From positions 1-19,601 of the forward strand of contig CAYFJO010000193.1 of assembly GCA_964343305.1 (NCBI GenBank): a stretch of DNA of 19,601 nucleotides. The letters run 5' to 3'. Below, piece by piece: positions 1 to 7,716 of the stretch. The DNA comes from CAYFJO01 sp964343305 (GTDB lineage Bacteria > Planctomycetota > Planctomycetia > Pirellulales > Pirellulaceae). Under the pieces are notes generated by a model. That model was not told the origin of the DNA. It did no database searches and was given only the letters and a program-made list of their open reading frames with translations. The stretch's first letter is position 1; every line of letters starts with the position of its first letter. The translations under genes and the position numbers were made by a program.

Positions 1-55
1 CATTCACCCAACCAAACCACGCGGCAGGTAAATCCTCATCTGCCGCTCGCCTTAC

Positions 56-217
56 GTGCCAGGCGACATTTGGGGTTATCAATGGTACCGCCCCGTTCGT
101 CAGCCGATCGGTCGCATCGAGATTCAAACAGGCCCGGATCGGTGGGAATCGCATCCGATCTACGAACCCGTTGAAGTGCCGGTCAAACGCAAGTCATCTG
201 GTCCGCGTGAGTTTTGA
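56..217 (+). CDS. C-terminal fragment or short ORF of unknown function
   Basis: I do not recognise the protein. The frame ending at TGA 215-217 is open back to a TAA at 29-31 and reads as protein: it is rich in Trp, Tyr and Pro (GDIWGYQWYRPV is visible) and ends in a basic tail. The only usual start codon I see is GTG 56-58, which would give 53 residues. The protein-like sequence seems to begin slightly upstream of it (SPYVPG), so a frameshift near 30 that cut off a longer gene is also possible. The stop lies just before an inverted repeat, and the next gene converges on it. Coding is moderately supported; function is unknown. Confidence 0.4.
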   Translation: MPGDIWGYQWYRPVRQPIGRIEIQTGPDRWESHPIYEPVEVPVKRKSSGPREF

Positions 218-218
218 C

Positions 219-276
219 GTAGCACAGCCAGCTTGGCTGTACAAACTCTCGAAAACAGGCTGGCAGCCTGTGCTAC
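219..276. repeat. Double-hairpin palindromic repeat between convergent genes
   Basis: The ends are a perfect 9-bp inverted repeat, GTAGCACAG (219-227) and CTGTGCTAC (268-276). Inside are two small hairpins: AGCCA-gct-TGGCT on the left and CAGGCT-ggc-AGCCTG on the right. A run of four T follows on the plus strand. The element fills the gap between the stop of the left gene (217) and the stop of the oxidoreductase (279), so it could terminate transcription from both sides. From memory, similar GTAGCACAG-type sequences are dispersed in planctomycete genomes; copy number here is unchecked. Confidence 0.75.
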
Positions 277-278
277 TT

Positions 279-1361
279 TTAGGTTGACTCGCGGGCCGAC
301 AAGACTGGATCCGATTCCAGCGGCAATGCGATTGCCTGGCCCGTCTCGGCGGCTTTGTAAATAGCTAAGATCACTTCCACCGATCGCCGACCTTCGTGAC
401 CATCGATGGATGGCTTCGAACCGCGTTCGATTGCGGCAAGCACATCTTGGAACTGATTCGTGTGCCCGTGATGACCGATTGCCGTAGGGTCGGCCGCTCC
501 GCCGCCGGTTTGTGTTTTGCCGGCCAGCCGCTCTCGCAACTCGGTGTCGGCATCTGTGCTCTCGGCGAAATCCCAAGTCTTGATGTCTTCCTCTTCGATC
601 ACGGCCGTGCCTTGTGAGCCGTGGATTTCGATTCGTTTCAGCGCGCCGGGAAACGCCGTCGTCGTCGCTTCGATCACGCCGAGCGCGCCGCTTTTGAACT
701 TCAGCGCAGCCATCGCGACGTCCTCGACTTCGATGCGCTCGTGAGCCAACGTGGACGTGAACGACGAAATTGAATCGACATCGCCCATCAGCCAGACCAA
801 CAAGTCGACGCTATGAATCGCCTGGTTCATCAACGCGCCGCCGCCGTCCAATGCCCACGTGCCTCGCCATGCGCCACTGTCATAGTACTCTTGAGTGCGG
901 AACCATTTGACATAGGCATCGCCGATCGTCAGCCGGCCGAAGCGGCCTTGGTCGATCGCCTGTTTGAGCTGTTGCGAGGATTCATGGAAACGTGACGGGA
1001 AAATAGTCGACAAGACGACGTTGTTTGCTTCGCACGCTTTGATGATCGCGTCGCAACGGTCCAGTGTCACTTCAAGCGGTTTTTCGACAATCACGTGTTT
1101 GCCAGCTTTCGCGGCGGCCACGGCCGGGTCCATGTGTGCACCGCTCGGCGTGCAGATCGTGACGACGTTCACCGCCGGATCGGCCAGCATTTCGTCCAGA
1201 TCGTGGTACGCTCTGCATCCGATTTCGCCAGCCAATCGATCGGCCGCCGATGGAAACGTGTCGAAGCACGCGACCAATTCAGCCCCATCGATATCCGCAA
1301 TCGCCTTGGCGTGAAAGTTGGCGATCATGCCACAACCGATGACTCCAAAACCCGTCGACAT
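279..1361 (-). CDS. Gfo/Idh/MocA family NAD(P)-dependent oxidoreductase
   Basis: A 360-residue cytoplasmic dehydrogenase of the usual length for the family, whose members oxidise or reduce a hydroxyl or keto group on sugars, inositols or related compounds. The N-terminal Rossmann fold shows VIGCGMIA at residues 7-14. The family signature EKP is at 93-95, with Lys94 the expected catalytic lysine. The C-terminal domain carries GGGALMNQAIHSVDLL (173-188) with the expected catalytic His183. The ATG has a good AAGGA site 7 nt upstream. It follows the CPBP protease in the same direction, 63 nt away, but a strong promoter lies in that gap. The substrate cannot be told from sequence; the nearby TIM barrel and sulfatase suggest carbohydrate use. 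Confidence 0.93.
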   Translation of the reverse strand: MSTGFGVIGCGMIANFHAKAIADIDGAELVACFDTFPSAADRLAGEIGCRAYHDLDEMLADPAVNVVTICTPSGAHMDPAVAAAKAGKHVIVEKPLEVTLDRCDAIIKACEANNVVLSTIFPSRFHESSQQLKQAIDQGRFGRLTIGDAYVKWFRTQEYYDSGAWRGTWALDGGGALMNQAIHSVDLLVWLMGDVDSISSFTSTLAHERIEVEDVAMAALKFKSGALGVIEATTTAFPGALKRIEIHGSQGTAVIEEEDIKTWDFAESTDADTELRERLAGKTQTGGGAADPTAIGHHGHTNQFQDVLAAIERGSKPSIDGHEGRRSVEVILAIYKAAETGQAIALPLESDPVLSAREST

Positions 1362-1399
1362 TGTTGATTCCTTGTTCCTTGATGTTCGATGAAACGACC

Positions 1400-1428
1400 A
1401 TTATAGGAGTGGGCAGCACGCTGCTCAA
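1400..1428 (-). promoter_or_regulatory. Sigma70-type promoter for the oxidoreductase gene
   Basis: On the minus strand TTGAGC (1428-1423) is followed, after exactly 17 nt, by a perfect TATAAT (1405-1400). The predicted transcript starts near 1393, leaving a leader of about 30 nt with an AAGGA ribosome site. The -35 box overlaps the stop codon of the upstream protease gene. This suggests the oxidoreductase can be transcribed independently of rimO and the protease. Confidence 0.6.
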
Positions 1429-2363
1429 TCGGCCCCTGGCAGGTCCAGCATCAATACAGCAACACTTGTCGCGTTCAGAAGGAAATGCACAACGATGCTC
1501 GGCAAAATGCGATGTGTTCGTTGGTAAAGGTATCCCAGCCCCATCGCAAACAAAAACAATGGAATCGGGTCCGGCCCGTGTTGGTGATGCATCAACGCAA
1601 ATATCGCGGCGCTGGCCAAGATCGGCCACCAAGTTGGCGACGATGCACGCTTCTCATCGCTGCCGACGGTGTCACGATGGCGCGGCACTCGTCCCAACAG
1701 CAATTCCGTCGGATCGCCTTCATGGGACGAGATCTTTTCCATCCAGCCTTGCAACAATACTCGGTACATCAACTCTTCGACCACCGGCGCAACGACAACC
1801 GCCGAGAGGATCGTCACCATGAAGAAGTAGACGGACGGATCATCTTGGAGCATTTCAACGAGCGGATGTTTCGACTCCCACCACAAAACAAGAATCGTTT
1901 GAATCAACAACACGGGTGGCACAAGCAACAGAAAAGAGAATGCACCCAACAAAAGATCGCGCGGGGCGCGACCAACATGGATGCCGAGGTCGGTCAGGGA
2001 CGCGCGGTTTTTCAGCGCAATCGCCGCGAAGCCAAGCACCGTCGCAAGGAGCTTGATCACCGAGTTGGTGGCAATGACCCGTGCACGGTCCACGGCGGGC
2101 AGATTCGCGAAGTCTCCGACCTTGTTGGGAAAATCGATCCCATACATATTCTTGACGAAAACGGTTGCGGCAAGCTGTCCGACGAAAAGGAAGATTATCA
2201 GCAACAGCAGGTCGAACATGCCCCAGGGAACCTCGTCGCGCGGTTCATGGGTGAGCGGCCCATGCTTCGAAACTCGGACGGCGTAGAGGACCCAAGCAAT
2301 GGGGCTAGCGATTAAGAGAAACAGAACGAACGGAAACGAAGGCTGGTTAAACAGATCGTCCAT
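1425..2363 (-). CDS. CPBP (CAAX/Abi-type) intramembrane metalloprotease
   Basis: A 312-residue polytopic membrane protein with hydrophobic segments near 12-28, 50-70, 100-117, 137-160, 180-195, 248-258, 265-280 and 288-306. The three CPBP motifs are present: EELMYR (196-201, EExxxR), FALMH (255-259, FxxxH) and HFLLN (293-297, HxxxN). In this superfamily these residues hold the metal and cleave substrates within the membrane. About 40 polar residues (211-247) separate the first two motifs, a longer loop than usual. Bacterial members act in processing, bacteriocin immunity or unknown roles, and no substrate is evident here. It starts 18 nt after the rimO stop and is probably co-transcribed with it; no clear ribosome site is visible. 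Confidence 0.9.
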   Translation of the reverse strand: MDDLFNQPSFPFVLFLLIASPIAWVLYAVRVSKHGPLTHEPRDEVPWGMFDLLLLIIFLFVGQLAATVFVKNMYGIDFPNKVGDFANLPAVDRARVIATNSVIKLLATVLGFAAIALKNRASLTDLGIHVGRAPRDLLLGAFSFLLLVPPVLLIQTILVLWWESKHPLVEMLQDDPSVYFFMVTILSAVVVAPVVEELMYRVLLQGWMEKISSHEGDPTELLLGRVPRHRDTVGSDEKRASSPTWWPILASAAIFALMHHQHGPDPIPLFLFAMGLGYLYQRTHRILPSIVVHFLLNATSVAVLMLDLPGAD

Positions 2364-2381
2364 AGACGTGTCGAGTTTCCG

Positions 2382-3812
2382 CTATTTCCGCCTTCGCTTG
2401 CGGCGTTTGCGTTTGGCCGGTTCTGGGTCACCTGTTGCTTGGAAGGCGACACCGATCAAATCGTAGTCCTGCGAAGCAACCATTTCGCAGGCAGCGATAT
2501 CGCCTGACGCCAGCGGTTGCTCACCGCCCGTCACGTAAACAACGGAATCGACGTCCGGCGCGTCCGCGTAAGTCCGGCCGATCCACACGTTGTCTTCACC
2601 CTCGACCGGCTGATCCAAAATCACATCGAATTGCCTGCCCAGCAGAGATTCATTGCGCGCGAACGTGACGGCCTGCTGCGCCTGCATTAGTCGCTCACGA
2701 CGCTCGTTCATCACGTCTTGCGAAACGTGATCATCGAGATTGGCCGACGGCGTGTCTGGTTCGAATGAATACGTGAACACACCGGCGCGTTCGAATTGTT
2801 GCTCGCCGATGAAATCGACCAGCTCATCCACGTGAGCGTCGGTTTCGCCTGGAAAGCCCGTGATAAAAGTTGTGCGCAGGGCAAGGTTGTCGATCCGCGT
2901 GCGAAGTTTCGACAGCAACTGTTCGGTTTCGCTGCGCGTCACTCGCCGAGACATTCGCCGCAGCATCGTGTCGTTGATGTGTTGCAGCGGCAGGTCGATG
3001 TAAGGCAGGATCTTTTTCGAGCCGGCGATCGTGTCGATCAACTCGTCGCTGACGTACATCGGATAGAAGTACATCAGGCGAATCCAATCGACATCGATCT
3101 TTTCTAACTCGGCCAGCAGTTCGTTCAACCGTGGCTCACCGTACAAATCCATTCCGTAGTAGGTGGTGTCTTGAGCGACGAGGATCAATTCGCGAACGCC
3201 GCTGGCCGCCAATTCTTTGGCTTCGCGAACGACATTTTCAAGCGGTTTGGTCGCGTGTTTGCCTCGCATTTTGGGAATCGCGCAGAATGTGCAAAGCCGA
3301 TCGCAGCCTTCGGAGATTTTCAAATACGCGAAATGTTGCGGCGTGATGCGAAACCGGCCGTCGTCGGGCAAGGCACGAATCGGGGCCGGTTGAAAGATGT
3401 TGCGTTGTTCGACAAGGTCGCCAACCAAGCGGTCTGCAATCTTCGTAATCTCTTCGCGCCCAAACACTCCGACCAGCGAATCGATCTCCGGTCGGTCGTT
3501 CAGCAAGTCTTCTTTCTGCCGCTCGGCCAGGCATCCGCTGACAATGACACCCTTTGTGCGGCCACCCTTTTTCAACGCCAGCATGTCGTCGATCGCGCCG
3601 AACGATTCTTGCCGAGCTTGTTCGATGAATCCGCAAGTGTTGACGACGACGAAATCTGACCCGTCCGGATCATCGACGAGTCGATAGCCATCCAGTTGCA
3701 ACAACCCAAGCATCCGTTCGCTGTCGACCAGGTTCTTTGGGCAGCCAAGGCTGACGAAAGCGTAAGTGCCTTTGACGTCATTCTTCGAGTTGGTTGAGAT
3801 CTGAACAACCAT
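2382..3812 (-). CDS. rimO: Ribosomal protein uS12 methylthiotransferase RimO
   Basis: A 476-residue radical SAM enzyme that adds a methylthio group to an Asp of ribosomal protein S12. The N-terminal MTTase domain opens with VSLGCPKNLVDSE and has the three cysteines of the auxiliary iron-sulfur cluster: C24, C60 (NTCGF) and C94 (SGCLAE). The radical SAM triad is C170, C174 and C177 (CDRLCTFC), followed by AIPKMRGK, typical of RimO rather than MiaB. A TRAM-like region covers about 390-455. The protein ends in an unusually basic tail, KRKRRKRRRK, which could touch rRNA (inference). It is the first gene of a minus-strand run and diverges from the TIM-barrel gene. Confidence 0.95.
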   Translation of the reverse strand: MVVQISTNSKNDVKGTYAFVSLGCPKNLVDSERMLGLLQLDGYRLVDDPDGSDFVVVNTCGFIEQARQESFGAIDDMLALKKGGRTKGVIVSGCLAERQKEDLLNDRPEIDSLVGVFGREEITKIADRLVGDLVEQRNIFQPAPIRALPDDGRFRITPQHFAYLKISEGCDRLCTFCAIPKMRGKHATKPLENVVREAKELAASGVRELILVAQDTTYYGMDLYGEPRLNELLAELEKIDVDWIRLMYFYPMYVSDELIDTIAGSKKILPYIDLPLQHINDTMLRRMSRRVTRSETEQLLSKLRTRIDNLALRTTFITGFPGETDAHVDELVDFIGEQQFERAGVFTYSFEPDTPSANLDDHVSQDVMNERRERLMQAQQAVTFARNESLLGRQFDVILDQPVEGEDNVWIGRTYADAPDVDSVVYVTGGEQPLASGDIAACEMVASQDYDLIGVAFQATGDPEPAKRKRRKRRRK

Positions 3813-3856
3813 GATTTGGTTCTAAACGATTTGCGGATTTTAGGTAAGTGCCGTTG

Positions 3857-3885
3857 TTGGGACGGAGTCGTTTTTCCCTTATCAT
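3857..3885 (+). promoter_or_regulatory. Sigma70-type promoter for the TIM-barrel gene
   Basis: TTGGGA (3857-3862) is separated by 17 nt from TATCAT (3880-3885). The predicted transcript starts near 3892, about 30 nt before the ATG at 3923. This placement also argues against the earlier in-frame GTG at 3848, which lies upstream of the promoter. Confidence 0.5.
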
Positions 3886-3922
3886 CATGTTAGTCATTCA
3901 AACTTTAAGAGGTACACTCACG

Positions 3923-4732
3923 ATGGCACTCACGCTTTGTTTGAACACCAGCACGATCAAGCCACAACCCATTCTTGAAAAAATTCGGCTAACGGCCGAA
4001 GCGGGTTTTGCCGGAGTCGAATTGTGGATCAACGACGTCTATGAATATATCGGCCAAGGCGGCGAGGTGCGTGACATTGAAAAGGCGATTGCGGACCACG
4101 GCTTGATCGTGCCATGTACGATCGCCATGCGACAATGGGGTGAAGCGTCGGAACTCGAATACCCAATCATGCTGGACGAGTGCAAGCGCCGAATGGAATT
4201 GGCAACCCGACTCGGTTCACCCTACATCGTCGCCACGCCGCCGCGTGAGCCGTGTGACATGCAACTGCTCACCAAACGTTACAAAGACCTGCTCGAACTC
4301 GGCCGCCAGATCGGCATTCGCCCGACGTTCGAGTACATCAGTTTTTTTCGTTCCGCGAGCCGGCTCGATCAGGCGTGGCAAATCGTCCAGGACTCCGACG
4401 AACCGGACGCGACGTTGATCCTCGACGCGTTTCACACTTGGAACAGCGGCGGCACGCTTGACGACTTGCGGCCGATTCCAGCCGAACGAATCAGCCACTA
4501 CCACATCGACGATGCCGATCCCAACAAACCGGCGACCGAGCAAACGGACCCAGATCGAGTTATGATCGGCGACGGGCCGATTGATCTGAAATCAGAAATT
4601 GCGTTGTTGAACGAGAAGGGCTATGACACAACGGTCAGCTTGGAGTTGTTCAACCAAGAACTTTGGAGCCGTGACCCAGCCGAAGTTTTACGAATCGGCA
4701 TCGAACGATTGCGCGAACTCGTTGGCTCTTAA
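3923..4732 (+). CDS. Xylose isomerase-like TIM-barrel sugar isomerase/epimerase
   Basis: A 269-residue protein of the AP endonuclease 2/xylose isomerase-like TIM-barrel superfamily, whose enzymes interconvert keto- and aldo-sugars, epimerise sugars or handle inositol derivatives using a divalent metal. The expected metal-site acids and histidines sit at successive strand ends: E137 (FEY), D168 with H171 (ILDAFH), H192/H194 (SHYHIDD) and E241 (SLELF). I chose the ATG at 3923 because AAGAGG lies about 10 nt upstream and a promoter lies just before it; the frame is open to a GTG at 3848. It converges on the sulfatase with only 17 nt between the stops, so the two may share a carbohydrate function. 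The exact substrate is not evident. Confidence 0.88.
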   Translation: MALTLCLNTSTIKPQPILEKIRLTAEAGFAGVELWINDVYEYIGQGGEVRDIEKAIADHGLIVPCTIAMRQWGEASELEYPIMLDECKRRMELATRLGSPYIVATPPREPCDMQLLTKRYKDLLELGRQIGIRPTFEYISFFRSASRLDQAWQIVQDSDEPDATLILDAFHTWNSGGTLDDLRPIPAERISHYHIDDADPNKPATEQTDPDRVMIGDGPIDLKSEIALLNEKGYDTTVSLELFNQELWSRDPAEVLRIGIERLRELVGS

Positions 4733-4749
4733 TTCGTGTGGGCCATGTG

Positions 4750-6354
4750 TCACTTTGGTCGTCGTTGTTCGACCCAATCTTGTTTTGGCACTCGATCGGG
4801 TTTTTCTTTCGCCCAGTCAGGTTCGGGGAACCAACGCAAACCGCTGTATCGCGGATAAGTTTCCCAAATGTCACCGCCATCCTTGCTCGTGACCCGGGCA
4901 TCGTTGGTTTGCGTCAAGTAATCGATCAATTGTTTGGACAGCGATTTCTTGGTGTTGCTGAACTTGGGATCATCGGCAAGGTTTTTCAAGCAGCCGGGGT
5001 CCGTGCGAATGTCGAACAGTTCTTCGGCCGGACGCCGGTCGACGGACAATCCGAGGAAGTGGCCGATCTTCTGGTCGTCGCGCATTGCAATCAAAAAGGA
5101 CAACGTCGGGCAGGCGTCGATGTCGTGGTAACCTCCGTGCATGGGACCGAGCTTGGTTAGGGGCCCTCTTGGATAGCTTCCCGAACCAAGTTTCCGTGGT
5201 GTGCCCGCCGGCCATCGTTCGGGACGAAAGTTGCGGATGTAAAGATAGTCTTGCGTGCGAACGCAACGCTGGGGATAGCTGAGCGAATTGTAACGCGATG
5301 ACGAATGTCGCTCGCGGCCGGCGTAGATCGCCTCGCGTGTTGGATCGACGACGCCTTCTTTCTTGGAGGCCAAGACGTTCATCAAACTTCGTCCCACAAT
5401 GGGATGCTCCTTCGGTGCTTCCACGTCCGTGGCTTCGTAGATGGTCGCCGTGATGTCGATCAAATTCACCAGATCGTCGACGGTACGACCACCAGGTACT
5501 TTCGCCGGCCACGTGATGGCCAGCGGCATGTGGATGCCATATTCATACACGTTCGCCTTGGCACGCGGAAACGCCATCCCATTGTCGCTGGTCACGACGA
5601 CGATCGTGTTTTCCAACTCGCCGGCCTTCTCCAGCGCATCAAGCATCCGCCCTAGATGACTGTCGAACCATTGGATCTCGTAACAGTAGTCGAGAATGTC
5701 ATCGCGCACTTCCGGTGTGTCCGGCAAGAACGAGGGCACTTTGACCTTCGCCGGATCGAGCCCGTTCTCTCGACCGATTCCTTTCTTGAACGACCGATGC
5801 GGTTCGGAGGCGCCGTACCAAAAGCTGAACGGTTTCCCTGTGGGGCGCTTCGCCAAAAACTCTTCAAAGTTCGCGGCATAGTCGGTGCTGCGAATCCCTT
5901 GAGGAGGCTTCAGCTTCATCCGCGAAAAATCCGGCCCCGCGGGATTTCGCGTTCGCTCGCTCGCTTTCCAATTGCCCGGCGACCAGCCTTTGCCGGTGTA
6001 GCCAACGAAGTAGCCCGCGTCTTCCAATCGCTTTTGGTACACCTCGTACTTCGTCGGAAACGAACTGGCGTGTGTCCCGGCGTGTTCAATCTGCCAGATA
6101 TTGCGCCCCGTCAAAAAAGCTGCCCGCATCGGACTACATCCCGGTGCCGGTGTGAATGCGTTTCGAAATAGCACGCCCTGGCGAGCAACACGATCGAAGC
6201 TCGGCGTACTGATCGCTTCGTATCCGTAGGCCGACGCATGTGGATACGACTGATCATCCGAAATCGCGACAAGAATATTCGGCCGTTCAGATCCATTCAA
6301 TACAGAAACACACATGAACAATACAAACCAGACGCTTTGAATATGTCGCACCAT
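4750..6354 (-). CDS. Secreted type I sulfatase, possibly heparan N-sulfatase-like
   Basis: A 534-residue family S1 sulfatase that hydrolyses sulfate esters or sulfamates. A signal peptide is likely at 1-21, so it acts in the periplasm or outside. Asp33-Asp34 (ISDDQS) are metal ligands. The sulfatase signature CSPMR at 73-77 leads into AAFLTGR; Cys73 should be converted to formylglycine. Later active-site residues include K122 (YTGKGW), H186 (SEPHRSF) and D257-N258 (TSDNGM). Its overall look, including CSPxRA, reminds me of the sulfamidase (N-sulfoglucosamine sulfohydrolase) branch, but that is only a guess. No sulfatase-maturation enzyme is in the window. It converges with the TIM-barrel gene, and sulfatases of this kind are very numerous in marine planctomycetes. 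Confidence 0.93.
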   Translation of the reverse strand: MVRHIQSVWFVLFMCVSVLNGSERPNILVAISDDQSYPHASAYGYEAISTPSFDRVARQGVLFRNAFTPAPGCSPMRAAFLTGRNIWQIEHAGTHASSFPTKYEVYQKRLEDAGYFVGYTGKGWSPGNWKASERTRNPAGPDFSRMKLKPPQGIRSTDYAANFEEFLAKRPTGKPFSFWYGASEPHRSFKKGIGRENGLDPAKVKVPSFLPDTPEVRDDILDYCYEIQWFDSHLGRMLDALEKAGELENTIVVVTSDNGMAFPRAKANVYEYGIHMPLAITWPAKVPGGRTVDDLVNLIDITATIYEATDVEAPKEHPIVGRSLMNVLASKKEGVVDPTREAIYAGRERHSSSRYNSLSYPQRCVRTQDYLYIRNFRPERWPAGTPRKLGSGSYPRGPLTKLGPMHGGYHDIDACPTLSFLIAMRDDQKIGHFLGLSVDRRPAEELFDIRTDPGCLKNLADDPKFSNTKKSLSKQLIDYLTQTNDARVTSKDGGDIWETYPRYSGLRWFPEPDWAKEKPDRVPKQDWVEQRRPK

Positions 6355-6401
6355 GAAACGGATTCCAAATAAGGTGGGAGGACGAGGGTAAGGAAGCGAC
6401 T

Positions 6402-6432
6402 ATTGTATCACACTGCGCGGTACAATGCTCAA
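6402..6432 (-). promoter_or_regulatory. Possible promoter for the sulfatase gene
   Basis: On the minus strand TACAAT (6407-6402) is preceded by TGA, making an extended -10 box. A TTGAGC at 6432-6427 could be the -35, but the 19-nt spacer is longer than ideal. The transcript would start near 6395, about 40 nt before the sulfatase ATG. This is a weak call made from position and the -10 only. Confidence 0.35.
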
Positions 6433-6513
6433 ATGTCGCGGTTGAGTATAAGGCGACTACGAAGCACTGACAAACGCCGCCATTCAATTCCCTTGAGGCG
6501 CTGCGATGCATTT

Positions 6514-7080
6514 TCACGCTTGCTTGTCGTTACCGAAGTAAAAGTCCTTCACCAGTTGTTCAAAATCATCAAGCCGCTGTTGATCGAGTCCCGCATAACT
6601 CGCTTCTCGTCGGACCCAATCCAGATCAAGCTCGCCGGCATTCTTTGTCAGGATGCCCCGGATATCTTCTTGATCCAACGGGCGAAACGCGATCAGCTTG
6701 AGCAGCAACAATCCCTCGGCATCGGCCACTCGAACGACACGCTCGTGAAACGCCTCGTCGCTGGCCCGTTCGATGATACGATGAAACGCGGGAATCACGG
6801 GCTTGAGCAGGTCCACCTGCACACGCTCGGGCCACTGGATGGCCAGCATGCCCGCATCATTCCACTCGCGAATCGCAGCCACGACCTCGAACTGGCATCC
6901 GCAGTCGCGCATCGCTTCCAGCAAGGAGGGAAGGCTCAGTTGGACGACATGCAACAAGATGTCCACGCCCTGCGTCGCCCGCACGTTGCCCCGCAGCGCC
7001 ACTCCCAGCCCGCCAATCAATGCATATTGCGCCCCTTGTGCATTCAGCACGTCAACCACTTGCGACAACGTGGTTTTCAC
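6514..7080 (-). CDS. Nucleotidyltransferase-fold protein with altered DxD motif
   Basis: A 188-residue protein of the minimal nucleotidyltransferase kind seen in AbiEii-like and related toxin or defence modules. Near the N-terminus is the loop YALIGGLGVALRG followed by RATQGVDILL. Relatives normally have Asp-x-Asp after the Thr; here the first Asp is replaced by Gly (residue 38 from the chosen start) and only Asp40 remains. A third acidic strand is visible as VQVDLL (Asp90), then a helical part with LLLLKLIAFRPLDQEDI, as in relatives. I prefer the GTG start at 7080: GGAAG lies 9 nt upstream. A TTG at 7089 would instead overlap the upstream stop. It follows the 83-residue gene by 5 nt, so they are very probably one transcript. 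Confidence 0.72.
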   Translation of the reverse strand: MKTTLSQVVDVLNAQGAQYALIGGLGVALRGNVRATQGVDILLHVVQLSLPSLLEAMRDCGCQFEVVAAIREWNDAGMLAIQWPERVQVDLLKPVIPAFHRIIERASDEAFHERVVRVADAEGLLLLKLIAFRPLDQEDIRGILTKNAGELDLDWVRREASYAGLDQQRLDDFEQLVKDFYFGNDKQA

Positions 7081-7085
7081 GAAGG

Positions 7086-7337
7086 TCAACTTCCGGATCT
7101 TGCCCGTTGTGCGAGTTTATACCAGCATGCTCTGAATTCGGCTTCCCGCTGATCGCGCAGGCTCGCCCGAGGTTTGCCTTCCACAATCTTGACTTCGGCA
7201 GCCTTGAACTGTGCGATCGTCGACAGCAGTCCGTCAATGGCTTGAACCCGCTGCAGAAAGGTCTTCCCACGATCCGCCTCGATCAGCCGACGTAGCCGGT
7301 CTTGTTCGCTCGGAAATTTAATGGGGACAATCGACAT
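7086..7337 (-). CDS. Small helical protein paired with nucleotidyltransferase
   Basis: An 83-residue protein that I do not recognise. It is rich in charged residues and predicted to be mostly helical, with FPSEQDRLRRLIEADRG near the start and a conserved-looking stretch EFRACWYKLAQ near the end; no membrane segment or metal motif is visible. Its stop lies 5 nt before the GTG start of the nucleotidyltransferase. Size, order and spacing fit the first gene of a two-gene toxin-antitoxin or regulatory module, but that role is inferred from arrangement only. The ATG lacks a clear ribosome site. It starts immediately downstream of the transposase remnant. Confidence 0.62.
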   Translation of the reverse strand: MSIVPIKFPSEQDRLRRLIEADRGKTFLQRVQAIDGLLSTIAQFKAAEVKIVEGKPRASLRDQREAEFRACWYKLAQRARSGS

Positions 7338-7384
7338 GGGGGTGTGCCTGGTGAGGTTCGAAAACTTTGTCCAATTATGTCAAG

Positions 7385-7643
7385 CCGAGGAAAAGCGAAC
7401 AGGCTCGGCGCGACGCATGAAGTGGCGGACCTCGCCATTGCTGGAATACAATATCCATGCGTGTGGAACTGCAAACACATTGCCAACGCGTTGCTTCGTG
7501 GATCGCGGATCCACTGCCGCCGATGCTCGAACGATTTACCGCTCAGCGCATCGGTACCACAAAGAAACGCCCGCCGCACGCACCGCATGCACCACTTGCA
7601 TTTGCGTTGGATCCAAATATTCTCCACGAGCTAATCGAGGCAT
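7385..7643 (-). pseudogene. Remnant of REP-type Y1 (IS200-like) transposase
   Basis: Starting at ATG 7643, with an AGGAG ribosome site just upstream, the reading MPRLARGEYLDP, then Gln-Val-Val-His, matches my memory of the N-terminus of a Y1 transposase family common in planctomycetes. After about 20 codons the match jumps frame and continues with RCVRRAFLCGTDALSGKSFE and HRRQWIRD. It jumps again near 7480, continuing as VFAV and ILYSSNGEVRHFMRR before a stop near 7385. The metal-binding His-x-His expected after SN is lost (SNGEV), and the catalytic Tyr region is missing. Two frameshifts, loss of the active site and truncation show that it is dead. It sits between two small gene modules. Confidence 0.75.
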
Positions 7644-7716
7644 CACCCTTCTCCTGCAAAAGTCCACTGATGAAGGAAGAATACCACAATTGGTGAGCCA
7701 CAACAGGATAGAATTG

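Noticed and set aside
3848..3922. Upstream GTG start for the TIM-barrel gene
   Set aside because: It lies before the promoter, lacks a ribosome site, and adds 25 residues not expected for the family; ATG 3923 is better supported.
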